DNA from: Sthenelais limicola | Lineage: Eukaryota > Annelida > Polychaeta > Phyllodocida > Sigalionidae | Length of the DNA stretch: 64,000 bases | Assembly: GCA_942159475.1 (NCBI GenBank) | Contig: OW804096.1 | Location: 105,560,194 to 105,624,193 of the forward strand | Reading direction: 5' to 3' | Shown: piece after piece, positions 33,331 through 46,398 of the stretch | How the letters are laid out: each line of letters starts with the position of its first letter | Position numbering within the stretch: the stretch's first letter is position 1 | Position numbers and translations under genes: made by a program | Notes under the pieces: generated by a model | Told to the model about the DNA's origin: nothing | Databases searched by the model: none | Seen by the model: the letters and a program-made list of their open reading frames with translations, nothing else

Positions 33331-34999
33331 ATGGCGGTAAGTCACGCTTTCTAGAGCTCCTGAAAATTGTTCACTTCTTACAAATTTATATTTTCATTAA
33401 GTCCTCCTCAAGTGGAGAGAATACAAAAATGGTTAGATAATTCTAGGGTAGTATTTGACGAGAAATTGGAGAGATGGGCACATAAGATTTATCCGGAAAC
33501 TGATTATATACGTTAGAAGTTCAAAGGCATACAAAAAACGCTAAAAATCTGGCGAAAATACAACAGCAATCTTGTTTCTTTTCCATTCTACTTTATTTTG
33601 TTCTGAATTTATGAGGCAATGTACACTTTAGTTTTCTTACGCCATTCCTCTTTTAAATTTCCAGACATTAACAGAGGTCCAGATCAAAGGTAAGAATCCA
33701 AACCCTTGGAAATATTATTTCCCACCGGAGAATATACCGATAACCTTTGGAGCAATCGTGGGAATCAGTCTTGGGACGTGTGGATGGCTATGAGTGTTCC
33801 ATGTATAATTTTTACTCCGGTGCGCCCTAGGTAGGAAAAGCCTACATCCTAGAAGTGCATGAAAGAAGCTAAGCCAAGACGAGTGCCAGTGGAAAAATTT
33901 TGGAATAACTCCAGCCCATCTAAGTGTAGATAATATAGTTGAGAATGAGATCCAGCAGTGGAACCTTGTCCGTATTAACAGCCTTGGAAGCCGTAGTTGA
34001 CGTTTTGTACGAACAAACTGCTGTGCTTATTATTTGGTTTTACCTTGACTCTGAACCCATGATACCTGACGGACATATATGTTTTTTTCCGAAGCAATGC
34101 ACCATTAAAAAGGTCTTGCAAGATGTATGTGTTAGTTAGCGAGTATGAACGGTATGGACCAGGGAATACCTATACAATATATTAGCCAATCCTAAACCCA
34201 CACGTCTGCGCTCTTGGGAAAACCAACAAGGACGAAGTATATACCGTTCCCATCTGGGTTGCCATAACAACCACTCAGATAAAGATTGTTTATTTTTGCC
34301 TGCAATGTCTATTCATACACTAAAGCGCTGCTGTATGAATGAGGGGTGTACTGGCTCACATTATTATTTATTTGAAAACACTTTATCAATCCACCCACGA
34401 TATTTGGATCATTGGTCGGCTCAAAGTGTCAAACGTTGTTTCACTAAAAAAAATTCAAGGATAGTCATTTAATGATTGATTATATTGATGTTACCTATTC
34501 CACATCGTGACTGAAGTGAGATATGAACTATATTTTAATTCTAAACTTCGGACTGGATTCATCAAAAGTTGACATTCCCTTTTTATGAGATCAAGGTATA
34601 TATATATTATGTATATGAATTGCCATCTTCTGGGAAAACATGGGTGTGGTATTTGTTCTCCTCCGAACTGCATCCTAAAATAGACCAGCTACATTATACT
34701 CTCTAGACTATATCAGTGTAATCAACCTAAAAAAAATACCCTATATATGCACATATATTCTTAACGATCCCATTACGTAAGGATCGCTCAGTCAGTTGAT
34801 ACGTCCATAACAAATATCAATGCGGTAGGGGATTAGATTAAGGATATGTCTATTCGGATCATCTTTACAGAGCATTGACCTGCACTGATACGACTTGCCA
34901 GTGTGGCTGGCGGGGATGGAGCCAGTCCAGCCTAAGTTTGCTCGCCTTTTAAGGAGCGCAACTGGACGAGTGGCTCGTATGTTGGCTGAGCAGCTAACG

Positions 35000-35034
<35 letters not shown>

Positions 35035-38000
35035 GAGCCAGAGGCAGTACACATTGGTAGCGGCAGGGCTGGGCTGATGGGCGCTAACTACAGCCTCGGC
35101 CAAGTAGCTCACATACCGCATTTTATTCCAGTGCTTGCTAATCTGACACCTCGGCCATGGTCGGGATAAGCCGAGCATTTCCGATCTATCAACAACAGCT
35201 AAACCTTTGCCCGATTCAATATCCTCGTATGTTGATGAAACCTGTGTACGTTGAAGCAGAATGCTGCTATAAATCAAGGTTACCAAATAATACTATATTG
35301 ATTGACACTGAATGAAAAGGTTTAAAAAAAGAAAATAGGGCCATTCTCACTTCATTCATGTATGGTTCGAAAGTTTTTTAAAAGCCCTGAAGGAATTATC
35401 ATACGAAAGATTATTTTCGAAATCCACTGGTCCAATGTTGGATAATAGTTAATATTAAAACGTCTTCAACTTAAAATGCCTGATAGCCAACCATTAACGA
35501 TTCTATCCACAACAGGCGTAGCAAGGATTATCAAGTCGAGTCAATATTCTTCGTTATTAGATATAAATCAATAACAAAAATAATAATGATATTATTATAA
35601 TATCATGATAGGAAATAGTGTATGTGGTATGTATACTATGCACCACGAAAGAATGGGAAAGAATTTATCATCATTACTCTGATTGAAATTATAACTGATC
35701 GTAAATTATTGATAATTGATTTGACTGTGTGGGTCAACATTGTTTGGATATCAAACAATTAATATCACTAGCAGTACACTATACACGTCCCACATATCAA
35801 ACAAGAGGAGACCAGATGGGAATTCTTACTTCGTGAATTCATACTTATTGTGGTTTATTCCAGCCACCCAGGAGGCATTCCAGTCCTTGGACAAGCGTGA
35901 TGAGGGAAAGATCAAGGTCGGAGATATTTCCCCCGCCATGAAGAAGCTCGGACACAACATCAAGTCTGATTGGCTCGAGAAGATGGAGGATGAGATCGAC
36001 ACAGAGGGTAGGAATTCCATCTTCATCTTCACCTGCTTTTTAATCTTCATCTATGTCAATGTAGATAAGTAGTGCTCACTTATTAAACGAAGAACAAACC
36101 TCTCACTCTCGAAATATTGACAAATGGGTCTGCCATTCTCATTTAGGTACCGGCTACATCGACTTCGATGAATTCAAGAACCTCGTCAGCGTCAAGATCC
36201 AGGAGGATGATGACGAGAGGGAGTTGAAAGAAATCTTCCGTGTCCTTGACAAGGAAAAGAAGGGTGAGGTCAACGTGAACGAGCTCAGGTAAGGAGATAC
36301 AACCGGGGGGAGCGGGGTATATCTATAGTTGAAGATCGTCATTAAGTAGTTAAATGTGTTGATTATTGCACTCAAAGAAGCAGGGGGCACCGTTCCTTTT
36401 GTGATAATATTATAGATTCTGTCAATTATGTTCTAATACATGATTATTGATGTCACCCCTCCAGGCTCGTGTGAGTATATATTATATCCCATATGTACTG
36501 TATACATATATTATATATAATATATAACATTTGTTATATAAATTATAATAACACAGTGATATTAACACGTCTTATTTTTAAAGATGGATCCTCAAGAGTC
36601 TTGGTGATGACCTAACAGAAGATGACATCGACGACATGATCATGGATGTAGATACTGATGGTTCCGGTTGGGTAGATTATGACGGTACGTTACACAAAAA
36701 CCAATATCCCAGCATGCCTCTTTGGCCAACATATATACATATGCATGAGAAAATGATAGAAACGTGACGTCCTGTCAACTCAAATGTGCCATACATGAGC
36801 AGATAACATGAATGGATATAAGTTGTTCTTGAAAATAATAAATAACACGCGCATTTATAAGCAGACTAAAAGTATTGCTATTCAAATCGATTTCAACTTT
36901 CTTGTGAATTTCTGTGGAAATTATGACCGTCCTCAAGTAATTGGCAAAATACTTCGAAAAAGAAATTAGAGATGTCGTTGATACAAGCATAAACAAAGTT
37001 GCGTGTGCATGGAGGTTGTGATATTTAAATAATTAATGTTTAGGCCTCAACAACTGATTATCAATAATCAATCTATACGTCAGCAGCTATTTTATGATAT
37101 GCCAATGTCAATGTATACGTCCAACCTCCAATATATTGTTGAGTTCTTGTCTTACGAATAATATGCCTCTGCCTTTCTGTTGTCACGTGCTTTTGGTTGC
37201 ATGATCTAGTTCCGATCGCATGGAGCATGTGCATGATTCCTGGTGGTGGATAGATAACTTGGACATATCCGCCCTGTTAGAGAGCGCCCTTCTTGAGTCA
37301 TTTTTTTGGCTGAGAATACTCATTCGAATTGGATTTACTCCCAGAACGATGGTTGCCCATCATATACTCGCTTACAATTCCGCACCCATTGGAGAGCTGA
37401 TATTTTGAAATTTTGTCCCTTTTTGTTGCGAGTGAGGAACAAATACGATCCCGGCTGCTGCAGCTACATATTTATCAGTAAAATCGCACAATGCCATATC
37501 ATTGGCGGGAAATCTGGACGTCTGCATGGCGGGTGAATACTGTCAGATAAATATTTTCATATCCCAGCTCTTTACCCTTTCTCCTCATCCTGGCTTTTAC
37601 TTTCATCGAGTCATGACTGTCATTTGACTAGACTTTTTCTGGCCATGGTCCTGAGCAATGGTTCTGCATTCAATGCGCACAAGTGGCAGAAAAAACCCAA
37701 GTACCAACAAAAACCAAATCGCCTGAGTGTGCACGCAATACCACTGGACGTCTGGCTATGAATAGCACCTTCTTAAGTGACTTTTTGAATTTTCTTTTCT
37801 CAACATTATCATTATATCGACCTCCTCTCACTTGCCCAAGTCCTTGTCATTAGTTCACTAGCCTGTTTTAGGGCTGAGCATCACAACATTTTTGTTTGTC
37901 AACATGACTGATATGTATCGCAAGTCGTGTGGCTTCTTATTGGTGAGAGCTTGAAACATCTCCGAGAGACCAGCAGCTAAAATGTCTCTGTATAAATGGT

Positions 38001-38724
38001 CTTACACAACGGGCTTGTCTACCAGGAATACATGTGCTGCGGCTGATGTTATGAAAAGGCCAGTTGTCTCTCTGTTCGTGGAGATTAATTATCTGCCATT
38101 TCTGAAAATGTCTTTGGCTTTCCAAGCGGTTCAATCGCTAGTAAAAACCGCCTTGCTTTTTCATTCTATAGCACATTTATGAATACATTCATGATAAGGT
38201 CTTATGTCTTTCCTTAACATACAATAGCAACTTGATATTCATTTCGTACGGTATGTATCACAAAACATCTTTTTCTCTCACAATCATTAAATAGAATGTA
38301 TTACTTCATCTGATCATATCCAAACTATTGTATCTTCGGGTTTGATCTCCTCTTAAATATTACTGGCTGGTTTAATTTCCTCCAAGACATTATGCACCGG
38401 CGAGTAGTGGCTGCAATATCATATCCAGAAATAAAACCTTCTAAGATGACTGTCATCTCTTTCCGAAATACCTTTCGGTGGGAACACTGTTGACTCAAAT
38501 CCATCCATATTCCTCTGTTTGGTCTCATGATCCATCTTTTCCCACTCTTTTCCACACACAAATTTAAGTCCTCGACTGAGACAGTTATCTATCCACATAA
38601 ACAAGAAATGCCATGTGTGGCAGCGTCCGTAGTCACGGTACTGTTTCCGGCATGTCGTTAAGAGTGGGTTCTACTTATATTGTCTTTTTTTGCAGAGTTC
38701 TGTAAGTTGATGACGTCAGAATGA
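33331..38724 (+). CDS. TnC: Troponin C, six exons, 148 residues
   Basis: Exons 33331-33336, 33665-33689, 35864-36007, 36147-36288, 36584-36684 and 38696-38724 join in phase with GT..AG borders. The first coding exon holds only ATGGCG. Four EF-hands are present. Hand I (DKRDEGKIKVGD) lacks proper ligands at positions 3 and 12. Hand II (DTEGTGYIDFDE) is essentially complete. Hand III (DKEKKGEVNVNE) has lysine at position 5 and is probably weak. Hand IV (DTDGSGWVDYDE) is canonical. Calcium binding at sites II and IV only is the pattern known for several invertebrate troponin Cs. The short N-terminus, KKLGHNIKSD linker and length agree with that family. It acts as the calcium sensor of the thin-filament troponin complex in muscle. 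The last exon here ends FCKLMTSE; a competing last exon at 39906-39934 gives FAKLMLGD. Calmodulin is excluded by the degenerate sites and sequence. Confidence 0.93.
35001..35034 (+). repeat. (CTCCTG)n microsatellite in troponin C intron 2
   Basis: Five to six near-perfect CTCCTG hexamers within a GC-rich island at 34880-35170 that otherwise looks like a degenerate interspersed repeat. Confidence 0.85.
36685..38695 (+). other. Troponin C intron 5
   Basis: 2.0-kb intron without a recognised element. A short minus-strand frame at 38325-38604 shows no known motif. Confidence 0.6.
38696..38724 (+). other. TnC: Troponin C terminal exon 6a
   Basis: A TTGTCTTTTTTTGCAG acceptor, then 29 bases completing the split GAG codon and adding FCKLMTSE and TGA. 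The phase matches the donor of exon 5 (36684). AATAAA at 39102-39107 is a candidate poly(A) signal for this form. Confidence 0.85.
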
Positions 38725-39905
38725 TGTGGATCCCCTCCCTGGATAACCCCGGATAATTCCCGTTTCTGCACGCGTTGTCGTATGGATATGACCCCGTCTT
38801 TGTGTGAGCCCGCCAGAACGAGCCAACTGGTCTATCCTGCCTCCTACTCTAAAAAAATCAACCTAAATAATAATAGTTAATTCTATTGTCGTTAATTGTC
38901 ACGTACCAAATAGGTCACCCGCGTTGTAGTAACATCAAAGAAGGGCAATCACATTAAACACTAGCTCACCGTTGACTCTTTGAAACAATAATCCGTTAAA
39001 TGATTAACACTCATATCCACTGTCCGTCCCAATAGTGTTGATAAACACAAAACGACTAAACCCTAACATAAATCTTTTTTCATTTAAAGTTGGCTCATTC
39101 TAATAAATTGTGTCTTGCGAATAATTAATAAGTTAATATCTTAAACAGTATTTGATTAATTAAGGTTCCCCAACGGCTGAAATAGTAAACAGCGGAAACG
39201 CTCTTGTTCTCCTGGCTTCCCGTTAAATTGTTGTTTATTTACACTGTGTTTATCCTCCCGCTGCCGTCAACTTTTAACCTTTTACCACCCGATTAAAATA
39301 GTTTCAAATTTCAAAAATATATGAGAAAACAATGAGTAAACTTCTAATGGTGTGTTGTACCATTTCTGGCTCAAATGACTTTTAACGAAGACGATTTTCT
39401 CAGTCTTGCCTCACATGCTGTTAATTGTGCGTATGTTATCTAACTTTAGCCAAGATCACAGAACACACAATTACAGACAGACATGGGTACCACGAAATTT
39501 ACTTCATGTTCATTGGTTATAGCATTCTTTCACTCGATTAGGTATATTTGTTATACTTCTTAGGGCATAGTTACCTATGCACAAGAAGCTTTCTTTCCAC
39601 CCCTTTTTGCCACTAACCTTTCCCTTGAAAAGCAAACGCTCTTTTATTGCCAGGACTGCTTTTTCACACAAGGTAGGTCTTCGAGCAATAAAGTGTAGTT
39701 CGAGCGTTTGCTTTCTGGACAGCAGCGGAAGGATACGGAAAACTAGATGTCGTGGTGGTGGTGACTTGACCCCAGTTTTAACAGAAACTACTAAAAGTTT
39801 TACTCACGATCCTCAATCCCTTATATTCCGGATGTGTGTTGGTTTCTGTCTGGGTTGCATCACCGCTCTATCTACAATGGCTCTCTGTTTTTTCTATTTT
39901 TGCAG

Positions 39906-39934
39906 AATTTGCAAAACTGATGTTGGGAGATTAA
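39906..39934 (+). other. TnC: Troponin C alternative terminal exon 6b
   Basis: A TTTTTTCTATTTTTGCAG acceptor, then 29 bases that complete the same split codon (GAA, still Glu) and add FAKLMLGD and TAA. Length and phase are identical to exon 6a, and four of its eight residues (F, K, L and M) are at the same positions. AATAAA at 40803-40808 could be its poly(A) signal. Confidence 0.82.
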
Positions 39935-42179
39935 AATGATCACATGAACCAGGACGCTTTATAAGAGTTAGTTCCCAAATAGTTTCACCGTGGGGAAGAT
40001 TTAAGCCGTCACTCCATCTTATGTAATAGGCGTGCTTTGAACATTATTCCTTTCTTGTTTTTTTACATGAGCATGAATATTTCCATGTTTTCGATCTATT
40101 ATGGGAATTCTTTTACCTAAGAATTAATCATACCATCTTTCCATCCGAAGCAAGACGTTTTAGTTCAAATAGCGTGCAGATACGGGACCCAACATCGTTG
40201 CGAGATAAAGTGTGAAAGGAAAGTAGTTCAAGGCACAGTCTAATTTCTTAAGTCTTTTTTTATTAATTAATCTACTCGGAGAAAGAACTACATTTCTATT
40301 TGCTGAAGCTCCTCAGATTTTTACTGAGGTCGCTTTGGATTCATGTGTTTCTCATGTCATGATGCCTCATTGTCCGCCGCTTCATTTTATCACTCATACG
40401 TCTCATAAGTGTCATCCTTGTACAAAAAAAGAATTATCGCCAGTCATAAATGCATGGTGGTATCTAGATCATCCTTCATAACAAAAGTCTTGGTATTATC
40501 AATGTGTGTACTAACAGTATATAGTAGTAGTAGTCAAATTGTTAAGAAAACACATTGTATATGTATTCTGAGGAATTGTAAGTAAGGAAGGAAGAAAGAT
40601 ACAGATATAAAGTTAGGTGTGAACTGAAGAACGTTGCTGATGCTGTTGGGAGTCTGCTAAGAAGAGAGAACAAAAAAGCCACTAAACGAACGAAAGCCAC
40701 TGTGTTGCCATAGTCACCATCTTATATTAGACTCTGTACTTAGCATGGAAAACACCGGCACCAATAACGGTTTGAATGATTGACTATTGTGAAGTAAAAA
40801 AAAATAAACTCCAAATACTCTTATTACATGACTTGTCTGGTTTGTCTCATCGAGTGATTTTTTCCCACGCATTTCATATTTACTGTGAGTAATCAGTGAT
40901 ATAAGGAAAGATTGTATAAAAGCAAATATCCGGCCAGTTTAAATAGCTCGCTAGTTCTGGTGAATAAAAGCAATGTTCTCTTGTTAAATTTGCCTTCAAC
41001 AAATATATATGAAAAGGAGTAATCAAAAAAGAGTGATAAGAAAAGACTTAAATGAAGGGACCACCGTTGCAGAAAATTATCAAGATAATCATGATAACCT
41101 TTACATGTCTAAAACACTCCTCCATTCACCACAAGAGTTCTTCCATTGAGTATGACATTGTGTGGTATGGCCAGATTTCTGATTGCTCTTGACGATAATG
41201 ACTACTCATCGTATTTTGGATAATGTTGGGGGTAATTCAACCGAAGAGGTACAAATGTTAAGTCCAGCTTGAAAAGAATTCTAATGTGAGAATATAGATA
41301 TTTCTTCCGTACAATAAATTTATGATCGCCCAATTACCATTAAGCTAAATTTTCTCTAGGGATACAAGTTACAACGTATTATTTATATGTGGGATGTGTG
41401 GAATTCTTCATTAATCGACTTACTGTTGAGCTAGATATGGTGCTATATTGTATTATACAATATCCAATAGTGGTTTGGTATCAGTCAGGGACAGATAACG
41501 TATTTTTCTATTTAGATGATCCGTGAGGTTTCACCACAAAATAGGAAATTGGGTCAAAACAATGGAGTCACCTTGTTTTCGCAACTATCGTATAACAGCA
41601 ATTGAAACCGCCCCCACTGATAAATAACGTATGCCTAAAAATGTGAAACTAATTACTTAGAAACATTAAAATATGTACCGAAGATATTTTTTACAGTGGT
41701 GTTGAGGTTTCCATCTTCACCTTCATCGGCATCTTCACGAGCGTATTGAATAAACGTAATCCCATTAATAACATTAGTGCCTGTTTGTTTTATAAGACAT
41801 TTGTTCAGACAATAATCTATATGTTGTGAATTCTTTTAATAAGATAGCTCCTCTCCAGATATTAAAGAGAATTATTAATGTGTAGTTGAAGTTTGAACAA
41901 ACAAAATGTAGAAGGAAGAAAAATCAATAAGACAGGCCTCCCCCTCCATATATAACAGGCTATTCCTTATCACACTGAAGTGGACTACTACTTCAGTTGC
42001 AAACATTCGCCCTAGATTCATGAGTCAGCTACATACAAAGCCCAAATAATTGACTCAGACATGACTGTCCCACCCTGACCAATGATAAAGGGCATAATGT
42101 TGTGGCTTTCCAAAGATAAGCGAGTAGTTTGTACAGGTACTATCATTGGTCCGATTTCACGTCACGCTCTGAGTGTTAT
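39935..42179. other. Intergenic between troponin C and villin
   Basis: AT-rich. Contains the candidate poly(A) signal at 40803-40808 and a TATATAA at about 41949-41955, and no convincing gene. A 45-codon minus-strand open piece at 41640-41780 contains DADEGEDGN, but it is too short to call. Confidence 0.4.
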
Positions 42180-42281
42180 CACCAGATGAGTCTAATCTGG
42201 GCAAAGTCCGTCCTCTCCAGGACTTGTACCTGTATCTGGCTCTAGCGAAGGTCCCGAGTCGTCCTCACCGATTCTCAGGTA
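42180..42281 (+). promoter_or_regulatory. Candidate non-coding first exon of villin
   Basis: A GC-richer stretch ends in GATTCTCAG followed by GTAAAT, a good donor, and has no start codon in a useful frame. The first villin coding exon begins at an acceptor (CTACAG, 46388) ten bases before its ATG, so an upstream 5' UTR exon must exist. This is the best candidate I can see. No transcript evidence. Confidence 0.35.
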
Positions 42282-43449
42282 AATCAACTTTAATTTTCAA
42301 CTCATAATGGTATCATATACGGTAATATAAGTGGGTTTTCATGTTTTCTATACGGTTCTGTGCAACAAGGTGTTAAATGTCTGGGTAGTTAGATATGATT
42401 GGCAACGAATTTACCCATGTTTGATCATGCTAATCAGGCGATTCACCACTAGACGTTTGGGCGTGGCATTCGGCTCTAGCCTTTATATACCGTACTGCAA
42501 ATACTCATGGACATAATGTTGAGGGAATGGTATAAATTACCATTACCCGAAAGTGGCTTTATTCACAATAGAAGTCCTATAGATTGTTCTTGCAAAGAAC
42601 GGCAACGTAGAGGTACATGAGGAAACTATTTTGGGTGGAAGGTGTTACATTTGGTGTTAGTTGATCTATCCGATTCTAGTCTCATAATCTCCTGCCGGCT
42701 TGTTCTCGATTAATCCATGAGTTGATAAATGTTGGTCGTTTTGGCCCACGCAAAGACTAACACCCCTTGGGTTGGCTTCTGTCATTTTATTCTTTTAGCC
42801 AATTAATAGTCAACTGGAGCAGACAAACTTTATAAATAAAGTATCAAGAATACATGATAAGATTTTTTGTCATCGTCCTGAAAGAAAATCATTTTACTCA
42901 AACGATTTATTGTTTAGAAGATAAATATCTATCGATCATGGGCATTAAATCCCAATAATCATTACATGATTTGCATTACTTCGGCCTTGCTGAATACCTC
43001 CAATGGTGATATATGATACTACATGACCGTGCTGTTTAAATACCGACATTAGGCTAGATGTGAGATAACAAACAAGATAAAGAAACTTCATATCCGTTTC
43101 TTCATGGAGGTCGTTTGGAATGCAGAACATGGTGAAACGCTGTAACCTTGATTACAATGGAGGCAGTATAATCATTTATGACTCTCCTCATTGACACCAG
43201 TATGTCTTTGCCATGAATGAACCAAATTTGGTTAGGTTCAGGGGTTATCCGATAAGACATCGATTTCCTGATTACTCTTTTCAAGTTTATCGGAGAATCT
43301 ATATCGTTATCATCATAAGGAACTTAAAACAAATTCTAATATACCGTACATGTATATTATTGAAAATATAGATCTGCTTTTATATTCGCGAACATTTCGT
43401 GCATAAGTAAGCATTGGTCCCTACCAAATATAATTTCGTTATCAAACTG
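42282..43449. other. Presumed villin 5' intron, left part
   Basis: AT-rich, no gene or family recognised. Confidence 0.35.
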
Positions 43450-45295
43450 CCCCAGTAGTGTTAATACCCAAACAAGGGGATATCAAGAACATAGAGAATA
43501 TCAGAGCAATTACATTAGTACCATTTACTAGTAAGATTCTTGAGAGACTGATGTACAACCGACTGTATGAGTTTTTGGAAGAACAAAACTATTTTTTCAA
43601 GGCAATATGGTTTTCAAAAGGGTTTCTCGACACAGTGTAGGACCTAACGCCAAATTCGGGACCTGCATCGGGCTTTTGATAAGCAAGGGTTATCAACATG
43701 ACCGAGTGGAAGGACCGGCCTAACCACAACTATGTGTGGCATCAGTGAGGCCTCCAATGATGTATAGTCCAGGCAATCTAAGCCCTCACAGACACACATC
43801 AAAATTACAAAAAACCCATGTACAGTTTAGCTTCTAGAGCCCTATTCTGTGAAACTTGAGCAATTTGTGGTGAAGTGAAAATTAATTTATATAATGTACA
43901 TTGGTTCGGTCAGAGCAGCAGGGAGTATCGGTATCACTGCTGTGGCGATGAACCCTGGACTGGACAGTAGATGCTATCTTTGACTTTCAAGAAGAAATTT
44001 TTCAGTCGATTGAAAACAAACAAGGGAATGTGGCTGTATATTTTGATATCAGAAAGGCATTCAATTCTGTGCCTCATTTGTTGCTTCTTGATAAGCTGCG
44101 AAAATTGGTCTAGGTGATTGTTTTATGGGACTTTTCAAGAATTTTCTCACAGGTAGATCTCAGTACATCAGACATGAAAATTCCACCACTAGCAAAATTG
44201 ATGTTAAACATGGCGTACCCCAGGGTTCCTTGTTAGGGCCACTGCTCTTAAATATTTTTATTAACGATCTGAGTGCTGTAAACTTTCCAGAAAGGTTATT
44301 TTTGTATGCAGACGATGCAGTGGTAACAGTCGAAGGTGATACAAGAAAATGACAGGATGCAATTGATTTGTACACTGAATGGGTGCAGGAGAAATGGTCT
44401 AACTCTGAATGAAAAAAAACGTAGATTCAATGCTTTGGATCTCGAGGTATAATAACAAACTTTGGAAATGTTTTTTGCCTTGGCTCTATAGTTTGTAGAG
44501 AGAGAAATTTTAAGTATCTTGGTACTACTATAAGTGAATCACTGTCTTTCAAAGACCACTTCTGTAAACAGGTACGGTCTGCTCAATGGAAGATCAGAGA
44601 AATTTGTAGGAGACGAAGGTACATGACTTCTGAAATCTGCCTGGGGCTGGTCAAGACCTATGTCCTCCCTCTGCTGGAATTCTCCAATTTCTTACTCCTA
44701 AATATGGGAGTGGGAATGAGGAAGAAAGTTCAGAAGACTTGGAATAGGGCACTTCGTCTAGCCTTAGGCAGAGAGTTAAGGAACGTCGAACTGACTGAAA
44801 GTTCAGGACTCCTTCCTATCTTGGAGAGAGCTGAAGTATCATGTTTAAAACTAATACACAAAAGACGAAGAAATTTTGGCCATGTAGAGCAAGCTTTAAA
44901 TCTCAGAAATAGAGTAGGTTCTGTTCTACAAGTTATCAGACCAAGAACAGAAAGAATGAGAAGTGTTTTTTATACAGGGAAGGTTAAATGGAATGAATTG
45001 CCGCTAGACTTAAGACTGGAGGATGATCTGGATATGTTTATGCTAAAGCTAAAGACTTGGCGAAATAATATTTACAGGACAGAAGTTGTGTGAACTGTAG
45101 AGTGAATGTATGACCTTATTGTAGTTGTATAGTTGAGAAGTAATATGAATGGTTCTGGAAGAGCCTTATAGTTTAGTATTTGTTCATATAATATGTGTGG
45201 ATTTCATGTGATTGGTATGATGGGTAGTTTTAGTTCTGTTCTATATGGTATTTATTGGACAAAGCCAGTTAAATAAAGAAATTTTATGAAATAAG
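43450..45295 (+). pseudogene. CR1/jockey-like LINE ORF2 remnant
   Basis: Broken plus-strand frames in order: VLIPKQGDIKNIENIRAITL (43458), VYFDIRKAFNSVPH (motif A, about 44040), GVPQGSLLGPLLLNIFIND and LYADDAVV (motifs B and C, 44210-44320), KYLGTTISE (44515), and a 156-codon piece from 44623 with NRALRLALGREL and VKWNELPLDLRLEDDLD ending at 45093. Roughly 350 bases between 43640 and 43990 do not fit the ORF and look like an insertion or rearrangement. AATAAAGAAATTTTATGAAAT at about 45273-45293 looks like its 3' end. Several stops and frameshifts; dead. Confidence 0.8.
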
Positions 45296-45299
45296 GCAG

Positions 45300-46388
45300 T
45301 CTATATTATGCCAGTTTCAGTAGTAAGTGATACTTGATTATTATTTCCAATGTAAATGAAGTAGAGAGTGAGATTTGATCGAATCTAATTTTATCAACAA
45401 GGCAACGCCTCAATTAGTCCATGGCGGACAGTGCGTTTTTTTATGTGAACAATTTAAATATTGTATTGGCCTTAAATAAAAAAAATGAAATATAATCCAT
45501 TGGCTACAAGGACTCGACATTCAGAGTGACATCTCATGGAAGTTTAATTCTGAAAAAATCTGTATTTCACTTCCTCGTTAGTCATTAAGATTTCATTTAA
45601 CTTATTTAACTTTAATTATCTCCCCATCGTTTCTTGGGGAACGTGAGCTGCAGGACTTGTGGCAATCTAATCATAATTATCACCAATCAAAACTTATATT
45701 CGTGAACGAAACTGCCGGACACAGTCTGGGTTCACATGCCTCTCAGATCAGATAAGAATGGTATTCAGTGATTGGACGTCTTCTGCGCTAATGGCTTTTC
45801 CGGTCCAATTTTGGAGCGAGAGGTTTTCCCTCAGTTTGGAGGGACTCAATCTCTCAAGTCTGACTGGATAAAAACTGACGTTTCCGGAAATCTTATTAGA
45901 ATTAATATTATTAACTTGATCAGAGAGAATCACTCATAAATATTAACCTAGACTATATTGAGACAATATTTCATACATCTTGTGGTTGAGGTTAAGCAGA
46001 GGTTTGAGGTAAATACAAACAAATATATATATATATATATTATATAATATATTATATAATAATTATAGCCTACATATACAACCAGAGAGGTTCGGTAATC
46101 TGGAAACCTTTCGGTGGTTTGCTACATGGCACCGAACGCAAACAGTTTAAAAGGACCTAATTTAAATGATTCCTAACAAGTAGAAAGAAATGATGGGGAA
46201 AAAATAATGAAAACTGATTTAATGATGGATGCGGGAACGCTGCAAAGGTGTCTACGCTTACAACTACAGGGGAAAGAAATAACCACATAAAATCTTATTT
46301 GAATCTGCCTTGAAGATGAGGGATTAGCTTTTGAACCGATGAATCGTTTTATTTATTGATCTTCAAAACGGGGAATTATTTCCTACAG
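45300..46388. other. Presumed villin 5' intron, right part
   Basis: AT-rich, with a (TA)n run at 46024-46060. Ends in the acceptor TTTCCTACAG of the first coding exon. Confidence 0.45.
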
Positions 46389-46398
46389 GAATTCCATC

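Noticed and set aside
38325..38604. Minus-strand frames in troponin C intron 5
   Set aside because: No domain, overlapping phases and an internal stop.
41640..41780. Minus-strand piece with DADEGEDGN reminiscent of a cadherin repeat
   Set aside because: Only about 45 codons, no flanking cadherin motifs or splice partner found; probably chance.
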